59,642 nt of DNA from Terriglobia bacterium (GTDB taxonomy: Bacteria > Acidobacteriota > Terriglobia > Bryobacterales > Bryobacteraceae): positions 1 through 59,642 of the forward strand of contig JAIQFI010000040.1 in NCBI GenBank assembly GCA_020073345.1, in the 5' to 3' direction. Positions 34,042 through 42,819 of the stretch are shown one piece after another. How positions within the stretch are numbered: the first letter of the stretch is position 1; every line of letters starts with the position of its first letter. The notes beneath the pieces were generated by a model. That model was given only the letters and a program-made list of their open reading frames with translations, searched no databases and had not been told where the DNA came from. The translations under genes were made by a program, and so were the position numbers.

Positions 34042-34914
34042 TTAGCGCTTGAGCTCGGCGAGCATCCCATCGAAGCCGCGCTGGAATTGCAGGCCGGTGG
34101 GCGCCCATCCGTACTTATCCTGGACGACCTTGGCGATCTCATCCCGGCTCTTGTTCTGGCGGAGCATACCGGTCACTTCCATGCGCAGCCTCTCGACATT
34201 ATTGCGGTAGGTGAGTATGTCGGCCTTTTTGCCTACCGGGCCATGCCCGGGAATCACGGTGTCGAAATCGAGCTTCATGGCTGCGTCGAGCGTGGCGGCC
34301 CACTCCTTCAGGCTGCCGCCGCCGCCATAGTCGATCAACGGGCTGGTGCCCGCAACCAGGTCGCCTGTGTGGAGCAGCCGGAGCGCCGGGAAATACACCA
34401 TCGCATCGCCGTTGGTGTGGCCGCGGCCGAAGTAGCGCATCTGGACCTGCTTGCCGCCCAGGAACACATCGGTCTCATCAGTGAAAACCACGCGCGGAGC
34501 GCCGGTCTGCTTGCCGTCGATGATGTTCTTGCGGGCGTTGGCAGTCGAGATGATCTCGGTGGTCGCGGGGAACTGCGCGTTGCTGCCGGTGTGATCGCCG
34601 TGGTGATGGGTGTTCAGAACGTACTTGACCGGTTGGCTGGTGACGCTCTTGATCTTCGCCATGATGTCGTTGAAGTCGTACTCGAACTTGTCATCGACGA
34701 CAATCACGCCTTCGTTGGTGATGTAAAAGGCGACATTGCCGCCGTCGCCCTCGATCTCGTATAGATCGTCGGTGACCTTGTTGAGCTTGTTGTTGGCCTG
34801 CTTGGCCTGCTGCTTACCATCTTGCTTTCCCTGAGGCGCTTGTGTGTAGGCGACCCAGGCGCAACCCAGGGCGATCGCGCCCGCGGAAAGGCGCACGAGT
34901 AATGTCCGGCTCAT
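34042..34914 (-). CDS. Secreted metallo-beta-lactamase-fold hydrolase 2
   Basis: A protein of 290 residues, closely similar to copy 1: signal peptide MSRTLLVRLSAGAIALGCAW, metal motif NTHHHGDHTG, GRGHTNGDAMVYFP, LLHTGDLVAG and VIPGHGPVGKKADILTYRNNVE. The extra His in the HHHGDH motif is a small change at a variable position. ATG 34914 matches the start of copy 1; a GTG three codons upstream is less likely. 34 bases separate it from copy 1. Same unknown activity; divergence between copies is mostly in the C-terminal third, where substrate contacts would lie. Confidence 0.9.
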   Translation of the reverse strand: MSRTLLVRLSAGAIALGCAWVAYTQAPQGKQDGKQQAKQANNKLNKVTDDLYEIEGDGGNVAFYITNEGVIVVDDKFEYDFNDIMAKIKSVTSQPVKYVLNTHHHGDHTGSNAQFPATTEIISTANARKNIIDGKQTGAPRVVFTDETDVFLGGKQVQMRYFGRGHTNGDAMVYFPALRLLHTGDLVAGTSPLIDYGGGGSLKEWAATLDAAMKLDFDTVIPGHGPVGKKADILTYRNNVERLRMEVTGMLRQNKSRDEIAKVVQDKYGWAPTGLQFQRGFDGMLAELKR

Positions 34915-34921
34915 GCGAGAC

Positions 34922-34933
34922 ACTATATCAGAA
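34922..34933 (-). promoter_or_regulatory. Extended -10 before MBL copy 2
   Basis: Minus-strand TTCTGATATAGT, identical to the element before copy 1, ending 7 bases before ATG 34914. Suggests that each of these two copies can be transcribed on its own as a leaderless message. Confidence 0.55.
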
Positions 34934-34945
34934 GGATGGAGCCGT

Positions 34946-35845
34946 TTACCGAAGCTCGGTCATCATGCCCGGCAGACTCCACTGCATGTTGAGGCTGTCG
35001 GGCTGCCAGTTGTACTCGGCCGTCATGAACTTGGCGACGTCGGCCTGATTCTTGCCCTGACGGATCAGGGTCTGGACACGCGTCCGCAGGTCCGTGGCCC
35101 TGTTGCGATAGGTGAGCAGGTCGGCCTTCTTCGACACTGGCCCGTGGCCCGGAATCACGGTGTCGAAATCCAGACTCTTATCGTTCATTACCGTATCGAG
35201 AGTCTTGGTCCATTCGACCAGGCTGCCGCCGCCCGGATAATCGATCAGGGGAGTCGCGCTGGTAAACATATCGCCGGTGTGGAGAACCTTGAGCGCCGGG
35301 AAGTACACGAACGCATCGCCATTGGTGTGGCCCCGGCCGTAGTATTTGGCCCGCACTTCCTTGCCGCCCAGGAACAGATCGGTTTCCTCGGTGAACGTCA
35401 CGCGCGCCGGAATCATATTGTTGGGTGCGTTGGACTGTTTCTTCTGCACGATCCCGTCATGCGCGTTGCGGGTGGAGATAATCTCCGCGATCGAGCTCCA
35501 GCGCGTGTTCCCGCCGCTATGGTCGGCATGGTAGTGCGTGCTGAGAATGTACTTGACCGGCTGATTCGTGACCTTCTTGACGTTGGCCATGATCTCGTCG
35601 AAGTGCTGTTCGAACTTGTCGTCCACCATGATCACGCCTTCATTGGTGATGTAAACGGCCACATTCCCCGCCCCGCCGCCGTCGATGACGTATAGATCGT
35701 CCGCAACCTTGATGAGATTGAACGGCGCGGGAGCTTTCGTTTGCGCGGGAGCCTGTTTTCCCTGCGGAGTCTGGGTATAGGCCACCCACGCGCCTGTCAG
35801 CGCCAGTAACCCGGCGAACAACCGTACCAAAAGTGTCCGTTTCAT
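34946..35845 (-). CDS. Secreted metallo-beta-lactamase-fold hydrolase 3
   Basis: A protein of 299 residues and the most divergent of the three copies: signal peptide MKRTLLVRLFAGLLALTGAW, metal motif STHYHADHSG (Ala and Ser where sisters have Gly and Thr), GRGHTNGDAFVYFP, VLHTGDMFTS and VIPGHGPVSKKADLLTYRNRA. Unlike its sisters it has a ribosome-binding site, AAAGGA, and lacks the TATAGT element. It starts only 10 bases after cpoB, so it is probably read from the tol-pal transcript. Confidence 0.9.
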   Translation of the reverse strand: MKRTLLVRLFAGLLALTGAWVAYTQTPQGKQAPAQTKAPAPFNLIKVADDLYVIDGGGAGNVAVYITNEGVIMVDDKFEQHFDEIMANVKKVTNQPVKYILSTHYHADHSGGNTRWSSIAEIISTRNAHDGIVQKKQSNAPNNMIPARVTFTEETDLFLGGKEVRAKYYGRGHTNGDAFVYFPALKVLHTGDMFTSATPLIDYPGGGSLVEWTKTLDTVMNDKSLDFDTVIPGHGPVSKKADLLTYRNRATDLRTRVQTLIRQGKNQADVAKFMTAEYNWQPDSLNMQWSLPGMMTELR

Positions 35846-35855
35846 CTGTGTCCTT

Positions 35856-36761
35856 TCACTTGGTGCGCTTCTTACCGTTGTTCAGCGGCGGTCGCACCGG
35901 CGCGTTCAGCTCTTTCAAGTATTGCCTCACCTGAGCCGCCTTGTCGTCCGTGGAGTACTTCGCCAGGAACGCGTTGAACTCCTTCTTCGCCTCGACGTTC
36001 CTCTCCAGCTTCATCAGGGCGACGGCCTTGCCGTACAAGGCGTCGCGGGTACTCGGGTTCTCCTGGAAACGCTCCAGCACGGCGTCATAGGCCTTGACGG
36101 CATCGTCGTATTGCTCGCCGCGGTCGTAAATCACGCCCATGTAGTATTGAGCCTTCGGCGCATTTTCCCCGGTCGGGAACTGTGCGAGGAAGGTACGAAA
36201 CTCATCCAAGGCGAGCGAATTCAACCCGCTCCTGAAATCACGATAGGCGTTCTCGTACATTACCTCGGCCGAGGCGCCCGCGGTGGATGCCGTCCCGCCG
36301 CCCGGAACTGAAACGGAAGGCGGCGGAGGCTGCTGCGCGGCGCTGATCGTTTTCACGTTATTCAGGATTTCGGTCAGCTTCCCGTCATTCGCGGACAGTT
36401 TCCGGGTCAGCGCGTCCATGCTGGTTTCGACGGCGCTGAGAGATTGGGACAACTGGTCCACCTTATTACCCACCGCGTTGATAGGCTGCACCAGCTTGCC
36501 CTGCTGCTCGGCCATAGCGGCCGTCAGGCTCTGATGTAGCGACCCCATCTCCGCCGCCAGCTTCGCATTGGATTCCAATGACTGCTTCAGCAAGGATTCG
36601 AGCTCCGCGCTTTTCTGGTCCTGCGCGTCTTTAAATTGCCGTAGCTTGTCTGCGAGCTGAGCGACGTCCCGCTGCAGTTCCTGAATCATCACCTTTTCCG
36701 ACTGAGCCTGGAGCAGGCCCGTCAGCATAAACCCGGATACCAGCAAGCGTGAAAACTTCAT
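35856..36761 (-). CDS. cpoB: Tol-Pal system protein CpoB (YbgF)
   Basis: A periplasmic protein of about 301 residues that in E. coli links Tol to peptidoglycan synthesis. It has a signal peptide (MKFSRLLVSGFMLTGLLQAQ), a long coiled coil (about 25-140, LQRDVAQLADKLRQF), a proline-rich linker (QQPPPPSVSVPGGG) and C-terminal tetratricopeptide repeats (about 170-290, YENAYRDFRSGLNSLALDEFRTFL). ATG 36761 is preferred over the GTG codon before it given AAAGGAGG spacing. Last of the six tol-pal genes. Confidence 0.93.
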   Translation of the reverse strand: MKFSRLLVSGFMLTGLLQAQSEKVMIQELQRDVAQLADKLRQFKDAQDQKSAELESLLKQSLESNAKLAAEMGSLHQSLTAAMAEQQGKLVQPINAVGNKVDQLSQSLSAVETSMDALTRKLSANDGKLTEILNNVKTISAAQQPPPPSVSVPGGGTASTAGASAEVMYENAYRDFRSGLNSLALDEFRTFLAQFPTGENAPKAQYYMGVIYDRGEQYDDAVKAYDAVLERFQENPSTRDALYGKAVALMKLERNVEAKKEFNAFLAKYSTDDKAAQVRQYLKELNAPVRPPLNNGKKRTK

Positions 36762-36834
36762 CACGTTCCTCCTTTGCCATCTGCTCTAGGAGGGACGGCG
36801 GGAGGCCGTCCCCCGTTTCTGTTCACTCCCCGTG

Positions 36835-37647
36835 CTACTGGCCCGGCGACATATGATCGTGCCGGTTACGCTGGTAGCACGCCTCGTTTGCATCGGTGCA
36901 CACCGGTTTTTCCTTGCCGTAGCTGATGGTTCGGATCCGGTTCGCGGGCAAGCCCTGCTGCACGTAGTAGTCCTTGAGGCTGGTGGCACGGCGATCACCC
37001 AGGCCGAGGTTGTACTCGGCTGAACCACGCTCGTCGCAGTTCCCCTCGACGAGCACCGTGAAGCTGGAATCCTGGGCGAAGATCCGCCTCAGCAGTTCGG
37101 CATTCGCCATCGCGGAGCGCACCGCGTCGGCGCGCAGGTCGCTCTTGTCGTAATCGAAGTAGACATCCTGCGCCTCGCGGCTCAGCAGCTCAGCGCTGGA
37201 TATCGTCACGGTCGGCTTAGGCTTGGGCGGCGGCGGTGGCGGCGGAGCATTCACTGTCACGGTGACCGAACGCGTGACGTTACCTCCAGATCCACTCGCG
37301 GTCAGCGTGTAGGTGGTCGAATTCCCGGGCGATACCTGACGGGTCCCGTTGGCCTGGATCGCGCCCACGCCCTGATCGATCGTCATATTGGTCGCATTCG
37401 CGACGCTCCAGCGCAAGGTCGACGACTGGCCGCGCTCGACGGTCGCCGGTTCGGCGGCGAAGGTGTCGATGCGGGGAGGCTGGGGCTTCGGCGGCGGAGG
37501 CGGCGGAGTCTCAACAACCGGGGCCGGCGGCGGCGGGGGCGCAGCCGCGACCTTCTTCTTACATCCGGCGGTGGCCAGAAACAGCGTGGCGGCGAACACC
37601 GCTGCACTCAGTGTTCTCATATTCATTCGCATTCTTAGTGTCCTCAT
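36835..37647 (-). CDS. pal: Peptidoglycan-associated lipoprotein Pal with an inserted Ig-like domain
   Basis: An outer-membrane lipoprotein of 270 residues (lipobox LATAGC) that anchors the outer membrane to peptidoglycan. Between the lipid anchor and the C-terminal OmpA-like domain lie two proline-rich spacers flanking a beta-sandwich-like segment (about 58-135: PRIDTFAAEPATVERGQSSTLRW to VTRSVTVTV). The OmpA-like domain has YFDYDKSDLRADA and GNCDERGSAEYNLGLGDRRA with the diaminopimelate-contacting residues. E. coli Pal is about 173 residues, so this form is longer because of the insert. GGAAGG precedes ATG 37647. Confidence 0.93.
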   Translation of the reverse strand: MRTLRMRMNMRTLSAAVFAATLFLATAGCKKKVAAAPPPPPAPVVETPPPPPPKPQPPRIDTFAAEPATVERGQSSTLRWSVANATNMTIDQGVGAIQANGTRQVSPGNSTTYTLTASGSGGNVTRSVTVTVNAPPPPPPPKPKPTVTISSAELLSREAQDVYFDYDKSDLRADAVRSAMANAELLRRIFAQDSSFTVLVEGNCDERGSAEYNLGLGDRRATSLKDYYVQQGLPANRIRTISYGKEKPVCTDANEACYQRNRHDHMSPGQ

Positions 37648-37683
37648 GGCCTTCCTTGCTTAAATCACAACCGACTGCCGATT

Positions 37684-39033
37684 TTACTCGATTCCCTTGG
37701 CCCATACGGGCTGGAGATTATTGCCTTGTGTCGTGAGCTGCCGGACGTCTTTCCCGTCCGCCAGCATCGTATAAAGCTGCGTGACGCGTCCACGCATGGA
37801 CGAGAACACCAGATGGACTCCGTCCGGCGCCCACCAAGGATTCTCGTTCCTTCCGCTGTTGCTCGTCAACTGCACCGGAACCTTATCCGCGATGTCCATG
37901 ATGAAGACATTGAAGTTTCCGGGCTCGTACCCCCGTGTCCAGCAAAACGCGATGTGGTGTCCGTCTGGACTCCAGGAAGGATTGGCGACGTCGCCTTCAC
38001 CGGTCGTGAGCATCTCACGATCCGTGCCGTCCAGATTCATGCGCCAGAGCTGCTGATGTCCGGATCGCCCGGAAATAAAGAGCAGGTCGCCGCCGGTCTT
38101 GGGATTCACCCGCGGTGAGACTTCGATTGAGTGCACGTTGGAGATCCGCCGCATGCCGCTGCCGTCGATCCCGGCCGTCATAAGCTGCATCCATCCGTCC
38201 ACGGTCGCTGAAAACAAGACACTCTTCCCGTCGGGCGTGAACTCCGGCGTTCCCACGGCGGAGGTCACCGGATTCACAAAGGTCTGGCGGCGGCTGGTAT
38301 CGGTGGTATGGATCCGGATTTGCGGATTGCCGCCCGCGTAAGTCATAAAAGCGAACAGCTTCCCATCCGCGGATACCACGGGTTGTCCGGTAATTGCGCC
38401 ATAGCGAGTCAATTGGCGCTGGTTCGACCCATCATAATCCATCGACCAGATTTCCTTGCTGCCGGTGCGGTCCGAGACGAAATAAATCCTGGTGCCGGAG
38501 AGGCTCGCGATGCCCAGTTGCCGGAGAATGTCCGCGGCGAATTCGCGCGCGACTTTTTTCGCGCCGTCATTGCTCAAGACGCCGTAATAGCGGTTCCCGA
38601 ACACCTGTGCGCTCTGCACTGTGGACTGTCCCAGGTTGAAGAAATTGCCATACAACAGGATTTGATTGTCCTGGACGGCGGTATATCCAAACGCCAGATA
38701 GTTCGCGCTGACCGGCGGCCGGGTCCATTCGGAGAACAAGACCGGAGGCTTGAAATCGCTGGGCTGCTGCGGGAGCGAAAGCGGGTACGAAGTCTTCGGC
38801 GCGAGCCGAATCTGTCCGGTGTTATTCAACTCATCCCACAGCGTCTTGTTGAACACGTCCATATACTGCTCGGCTGCGCCCGAGCCGTGCATGTCGGTGA
38901 CGGCGATCACGGGGCGATCCCCCTTCGTGATCGTGAACGTCGCATCCTGCGCGGTAAGCAGAAAGGCACATGTGAACAGAGCGGCCAGCGCTGCGGCCAC
39001 AACGGAGAAAACAGCAATCGTTCTGGTTTTCAT
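37684..39033 (-). CDS. tolB: Tol-Pal system beta-propeller protein TolB
   Basis: A periplasmic protein of 449 residues: signal peptide (RTIAVFSVVAAALAALFTCAFLLTAQ), an N-terminal domain (GDRPVIAVTDMHGSG, ILRQLGIASLSGTRIYFVSDRTG) and a six-bladed propeller with repeats such as GKEIWSMDYDG, SPDGHHIAFCW and MNLDGTDREMLTTGEGDVANPSWSPDG. It binds Pal and TolA. Its ATG overlaps the TolA-like stop (ATGA at 39030-39033). 36 bases separate it from pal. Confidence 0.95.
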   Translation of the reverse strand: MKTRTIAVFSVVAAALAALFTCAFLLTAQDATFTITKGDRPVIAVTDMHGSGAAEQYMDVFNKTLWDELNNTGQIRLAPKTSYPLSLPQQPSDFKPPVLFSEWTRPPVSANYLAFGYTAVQDNQILLYGNFFNLGQSTVQSAQVFGNRYYGVLSNDGAKKVAREFAADILRQLGIASLSGTRIYFVSDRTGSKEIWSMDYDGSNQRQLTRYGAITGQPVVSADGKLFAFMTYAGGNPQIRIHTTDTSRRQTFVNPVTSAVGTPEFTPDGKSVLFSATVDGWMQLMTAGIDGSGMRRISNVHSIEVSPRVNPKTGGDLLFISGRSGHQQLWRMNLDGTDREMLTTGEGDVANPSWSPDGHHIAFCWTRGYEPGNFNVFIMDIADKVPVQLTSNSGRNENPWWAPDGVHLVFSSMRGRVTQLYTMLADGKDVRQLTTQGNNLQPVWAKGIE

Positions 39034-39818
39034 CGTTTCAGCTCAAACACTATCTCGAATGTCGCCGTACTCCGCTCGAACGCCTGCGGCAACGGCGGAA
39101 ACGGACCTGCTTCCAGGATCGCTCGTCGCGCGGAGAAATCCAAGGTGGAGATCCCGCTACTCTGCAGGATGACGGGGGCGCCAATGGTGCCGTCGCGCCG
39201 GATTTCGAAATCCACAATCACCTGCGGGGCGGTGCGGATGTTGGCTGCGACATCGCCAGTGCGCCAGTGTTGCGTCACCATCTGCTGGATCCTCTGCGAG
39301 TATTCCCCGAAGCGCGTGCCCAGCGTGGTGTTGGCGCCGGTGCCGACACGCCCCGCGCCCGCCAGCTCGGAATACAAAGGACTCGAAACCGCGGGCGCCT
39401 GCTGCGACTTGATCTTACTCGGATCGAGCTCGTCAAACGACTTGAAGTGGGGCGGCTGCGGCTGCCTCTCCACTTTCGCCCGCAATTGCTTGGCGTTCTT
39501 GCTCTTGAGCGCGATCGCGTCCTTGGGCGGGGGAGGTTCCTGCTTCACCCGCTCTGGTTTGGCCGGCGGCGGCGGCAACTGCGATTTCGTATCGTGGGCC
39601 ACGGGATTCTCCGGACCGCTGTGCGGCAGAGGAATCGACTTTACCGTCTCGATCCCTACGGCCACCCCTCCCGCGTTGGGATCGCCGAACGATTCGCGGT
39701 GCCCCGCAATCCAGGCGTATGCGATCAGCCCGCCGATCACAGTCGCGTGAAGCGCCACAGCTCCCGTGAAGGGTCCACGGAGCGACTCGTGCTGATCGAG
39801 GATATCGGCGTGGGCCAT
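39030..39818 (-). CDS. tolA: TonB/TolA-like energy transducer of the Tol system
   Basis: A protein of 262 residues with one N-terminal membrane helix (ALHATVIGGLIAYAWIAG), a proline/lysine-rich periplasmic stretch (KSQLPPPPAKPERVKQEPPPPKD) and a C-terminal TonB-like domain (QVIVDFEIRRDGTIGAPVILQSSG, FPPLPQAFERSTATFEIVFEL). It occupies the tolA position and transmits proton-motive force from TolQR to the outer membrane. The start ATG shares its A with the tolR stop (TAATG), so translation is coupled. A domain of TonB rather than classical TolA type is common outside Proteobacteria. Confidence 0.9.
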   Translation of the reverse strand: MAHADILDQHESLRGPFTGAVALHATVIGGLIAYAWIAGHRESFGDPNAGGVAVGIETVKSIPLPHSGPENPVAHDTKSQLPPPPAKPERVKQEPPPPKDAIALKSKNAKQLRAKVERQPQPPHFKSFDELDPSKIKSQQAPAVSSPLYSELAGAGRVGTGANTTLGTRFGEYSQRIQQMVTQHWRTGDVAANIRTAPQVIVDFEIRRDGTIGAPVILQSSGISTLDFSARRAILEAGPFPPLPQAFERSTATFEIVFELKR

Positions 39819-40255
39819 TATTTCGTCCGATTCTCGGGCTTGGTGACTACCTTCTGCTTCAGCTTAGCTTCATCCAGGGCGCTGATGACCTGGGCGAAAT
39901 CGCCCCAAGTCAGTTCCTTGTCGCCTTTCACATAGACCGTGTCCTGATCCTTGAAGCGGCGTCTCACTTCCTTGCCGATGAGGTTGATATTGACCTTAGT
40001 GTCATTGAGATACGTGGTTCCGTCTCGCGTCATAGTCACCACCGGATGTTCTTCGGCCGTATCCCTCACCTGCTTTACCTGAGGAACGTCCACATTCAGC
40101 CCAAACTCCATGACGCTGGCCGTGACCATAAAGATGATCAGCAAGACAAGAACCACGTCCACCAGAGGCACCACGTTCATTTCCGCCAGGGGGGCCGAAC
40201 TCCACCGGCCGCGTCCCATCCGGCCGCCGCTCGATCCCATCCCGGAAAATGCCAT
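39818..40255 (-). CDS. tolR: Biopolymer transporter ExbD/TolR
   Basis: A protein of 145 residues with one N-terminal membrane helix ([22 protein letters not shown]) carrying the essential Asp after PLV, followed by the periplasmic domain ([43 protein letters not shown]). It is part of the proton channel with TolQ. A glycine/arginine-rich start ([14 protein letters not shown]) precedes the helix. Overlaps the next gene by one base and lies 30 bases after tolQ. Confidence 0.95.
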   Translation of the reverse strand: MAFSGMGSSGGRMGRGRWSSAPLAEMNVVPLVDVVLVLLIIFMVTASVMEFGLNVDVPQVKQVRDTAEEHPVVTMTRDGTTYLNDTKVNINLIGKEVRRRFKDQDTVYVKGDKELTWGDFAQVISALDEAKLKQKVVTKPENRTK

Positions 40256-40285
40256 CTCTAACTCCTATATTAGGACCGTCCCCAG

Positions 40286-40972
40286 TCAGCCTTCGAGGGT
40301 CCTTTCGGCCACATTCAGGAATTCCAGCGAGAAATCCTCCAGCCGCTGGCCGATCTCTTTGATCGCATTGTTGAAATAGTTGTAGGCGATCGCGGCCGGA
40401 ATCGCCGCACCCAGCCCCAGCGCGGTCGCCACCAGGGCGCTGGCGATCCCCGGCGCAACCGCCCGCATGCTGGTCGAACCGGCCAAACCCAGCCCGGTGA
40501 ACGCATCGATGATGCCCAGAACCGTTCCGAACAGCCCGATGAACGGGCACACGGCGGCCGCGGTGGCCAGCCAGTTCATGTTCCGCTCCAGCCGCGTGAT
40601 TTCCTCGCTGATCCCCATCTGCAGGCTGCGTTCCAGCGCCACCAGGTTGGTCAGCTTGGAGCGCGACGCCATCTGACGGCTCAGTTCGCTATAGCCGAAG
40701 TCGAAGACGGTCACCAGCGGAGCGGCGCGGAATTGCTCCACCGCGGCGGCCACCGCATCCAGACGGCTGGACTTGCGGAAGGCTTTGAGAAATCGTTGGT
40801 TGGCCCGGCGCGCCCGCCGGAATCCGCCCAGCTTCGAGAAAATGATGGTGAACGAAAGCAGTGAGAAGCCCAGGAGAATCGCCATCACCGCCAGAGGAAC
40901 CGCCTGCGAGGCGCCCACTAACTCCCAAAAATTGACCTGCAGCAGTATGCCGTTCCAGTGTGGCAGTGGCAA
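40286..40972 (-). CDS. tolQ: MotA/TolQ/ExbB proton channel family protein
   Basis: An inner-membrane protein of about 228 residues with three membrane helices (near 22-42, 130-155 and 165-190) and the conserved stretch NWLATAAAVCPFIGLFGTVLGIIDAF plus GIASALVATALGLGAAIPAAIAYN. It forms the proton channel with TolR. The start is uncertain: TTG 40972 with GGCGAGG directly upstream gives a length normal for TolQ; the frame is open to 41035 but that part is not membrane-protein-like. First gene of the tol-pal operon, divergent from recN. Confidence 0.9.
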   Translation of the reverse strand: MPLPHWNGILLQVNFWELVGASQAVPLAVMAILLGFSLLSFTIIFSKLGGFRRARRANQRFLKAFRKSSRLDAVAAAVEQFRAAPLVTVFDFGYSELSRQMASRSKLTNLVALERSLQMGISEEITRLERNMNWLATAAAVCPFIGLFGTVLGIIDAFTGLGLAGSTSMRAVAPGIASALVATALGLGAAIPAAIAYNYFNNAIKEIGQRLEDFSLEFLNVAERTLEG

Positions 40973-41101
40973 CCTCGCCGCGCTTACGCGGCGCTCCTTT
41001 CCCAATTGTAAACGACACCCCCCTGAAACATGCAAGTTAAAAAATGTTTTATCGCCGCGGAGCGCGCGCTTTTATACCGTCTGGGCGGTAGGCGGTCCTA
41101 C

Positions 41102-41107
41102 TATAAT
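41102..41107 (+). promoter_or_regulatory. TATAAT box at the recN start
   Basis: A perfect TATAAT ends 8 bases before GTG 41116, so the recN message would have a leader of at most a couple of bases. No -35 near consensus and no ribosome-binding site. Confidence 0.6.
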
Positions 41108-41115
41108 CGGTTCCA

Positions 41116-42819
41116 GTGCTGGTCGAGCTCGCGGTCGAAAACTACGCGGTGATCGAGAAGGCCCGCGTGCGGTTTCACCCCGGCCTCAACCTGCTCACCG
41201 GCGAGACCGGCAGCGGCAAATCCATCGTGGTGGACGCGCTGGGCCTGCTGTTGGGCGGCCGAGCTTCTCCGGAAATGGTCCGCACCGGCGCCGAGCGCGC
41301 CCGCGTTTCGGGCGTCTTCGAGGTAGCCGAATCGCCTGGGCTGGCGCGGCTGCTCGAAGACGCGGGGATCGAAATCGCGGACCGCGAACTGCTTGTCGAG
41401 CGCGAAATCCAGGCCGGCGGCAAGTCGCGCGCTTTTGTATGCAACCGCCCCGCCACCGCCGCGCTGCTCAAGGATCTGGCCGTCCACCTGGCCGATATCC
41501 ACGGCCAGCACGACCAGCAGCAGCTCTTCTCGCCCGCCGTGCAGTGCGACATGCTAGATGCATTCGCCGGTGCGGCCGACCTGGCAAGCCAAGTGTCTGA
41601 AACATTCCAAGCTTGGAAGCGAACAGCGGTGGAATGTGACGAGCTCGATCGGGACGCCCAGGAAAAGCTTCGCCTGGCGGACTTGTGGGCCTTTCAGCGA
41701 AAGGAAATCGAGGCGGTCGCGCCCAAGCCGGGGGAAGACGCCGAGCTCGACAATGAGCGCCGCGTGTTGCGCAACGTGGTCCGGTTGCAGGAGCTGGCCG
41801 GCGGCGCCTACGCGGCGCTGTATGAAGACCCCGCCAGCGCGACCGCGCAGATCGGTTCGATCGCCAAGCGCCTGGAAGAACTGACTCGCATCGACGAGAG
41901 CGCGCGTGAGATGCTCGCACAACTTCAGCCCGCGACGATCGCGTTGCAGGAAACCGCGCACTCCTTGGGGCGTTACGTAGACAAGCTGGAGGCCGATCCC
42001 GGACGTCTGGACGAAGTGGAAGACCGCCTGGCCGCCCTCGAAAAGCTCAAGCGTAAGTATGGAGCGTCTGTCGAGCAAGTGCTCGAGTTCCTGGAGGAAG
42101 TCCGCGCCAACCTGGCAGCGGTGGAAACCGCGGACGACCGCCGCAACGCCTTGCAGAAAGAGGTCGCCGGATTCGCTCAGAGTTTCGAAACCGCGGCTAA
42201 GAAGCTTTCAGCCCGCCGCAAGGAAGCCGCCACCCAGCTCAGTAAACGTGTCGAGCAGGAACTGGCGGCGCTAGCGATGGAAAAGACTCGCGTCGGGATT
42301 CGCGTCGTGACCAATATGGACCCGGCGGAATGGTCCGAGCGCGGGGCCGACACGGTGGCGTTTCTGATCGCTCCCAATCCCGGCGAGGAACTGAAACCGC
42401 TTGACAAGATCGCGTCCGGAGGCGAACTGTCGCGCGTGGCCCTGGCGCTCAAGACTTGCGTAACCCCATCCACAATAAACCCAGCCGCCAGGAAGAATGT
42501 TTCCCCCCGCACGCTGGTATTCGACGAAGTCGATGCCGGCGTCGGAGGCAGCGCGGCGGAAGCGGTGGGTCGGCGTCTCAAAAAGCTCTCCGGCGCGAAC
42601 CAGGTGATCTGTGTGACACATCTTCCCCAGATCGCCGGCTTCGCCGATCACCACTATTTCGTCGAAAAACACTCAGAACGCGGCCGCACCATCGCCTCGA
42701 TCGAGGAACTGACATCCGAAGCCCGTACACGTGAAATCGGCCGCATGCTTTCCGGCGAGCGCATCACCCAGGAAGCCCTGCGCCACGCCGAGCAGATCCT
42801 CAAAATGGCCGCCAAATAA
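41116..42819 (+). CDS. recN: DNA repair protein RecN
   Basis: An SMC-like ATPase of 567 residues acting in double-strand-break repair. Walker A GETGSGKS at 29-36, a long coiled coil (about 165-370), signature SGGELSRVALALK and Walker B TLVFDEVDAGVGG near the C-terminus, then CVTHLPQIAGFADHHYFV. A short insert (CVTPSTINPAARKNVSP) sits between signature and Walker B. Starts at GTG 41116, which lacks a ribosome-binding site. The MFS gene begins at the very next base after its stop. Confidence 0.96.
   Translation: MLVELAVENYAVIEKARVRFHPGLNLLTGETGSGKSIVVDALGLLLGGRASPEMVRTGAERARVSGVFEVAESPGLARLLEDAGIEIADRELLVEREIQAGGKSRAFVCNRPATAALLKDLAVHLADIHGQHDQQQLFSPAVQCDMLDAFAGAADLASQVSETFQAWKRTAVECDELDRDAQEKLRLADLWAFQRKEIEAVAPKPGEDAELDNERRVLRNVVRLQELAGGAYAALYEDPASATAQIGSIAKRLEELTRIDESAREMLAQLQPATIALQETAHSLGRYVDKLEADPGRLDEVEDRLAALEKLKRKYGASVEQVLEFLEEVRANLAAVETADDRRNALQKEVAGFAQSFETAAKKLSARRKEAATQLSKRVEQELAALAMEKTRVGIRVVTNMDPAEWSERGADTVAFLIAPNPGEELKPLDKIASGGELSRVALALKTCVTPSTINPAARKNVSPRTLVFDEVDAGVGGSAAEAVGRRLKKLSGANQVICVTHLPQIAGFADHHYFVEKHSERGRTIASIEELTSEARTREIGRMLSGERITQEALRHAEQILKMAAK

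Noticed and set aside
34006-35695. Two long plus-strand frames (252 and 260 codons) opposite the MBL genes
   Set aside because: They mirror the three paralogous MBL genes and resemble each other only because those genes are related.
38308-39750. 480-codon plus-strand frame across tolA/tolB
   Set aside because: Antisense shadow of two well-identified Tol genes; no domain and no start signal.
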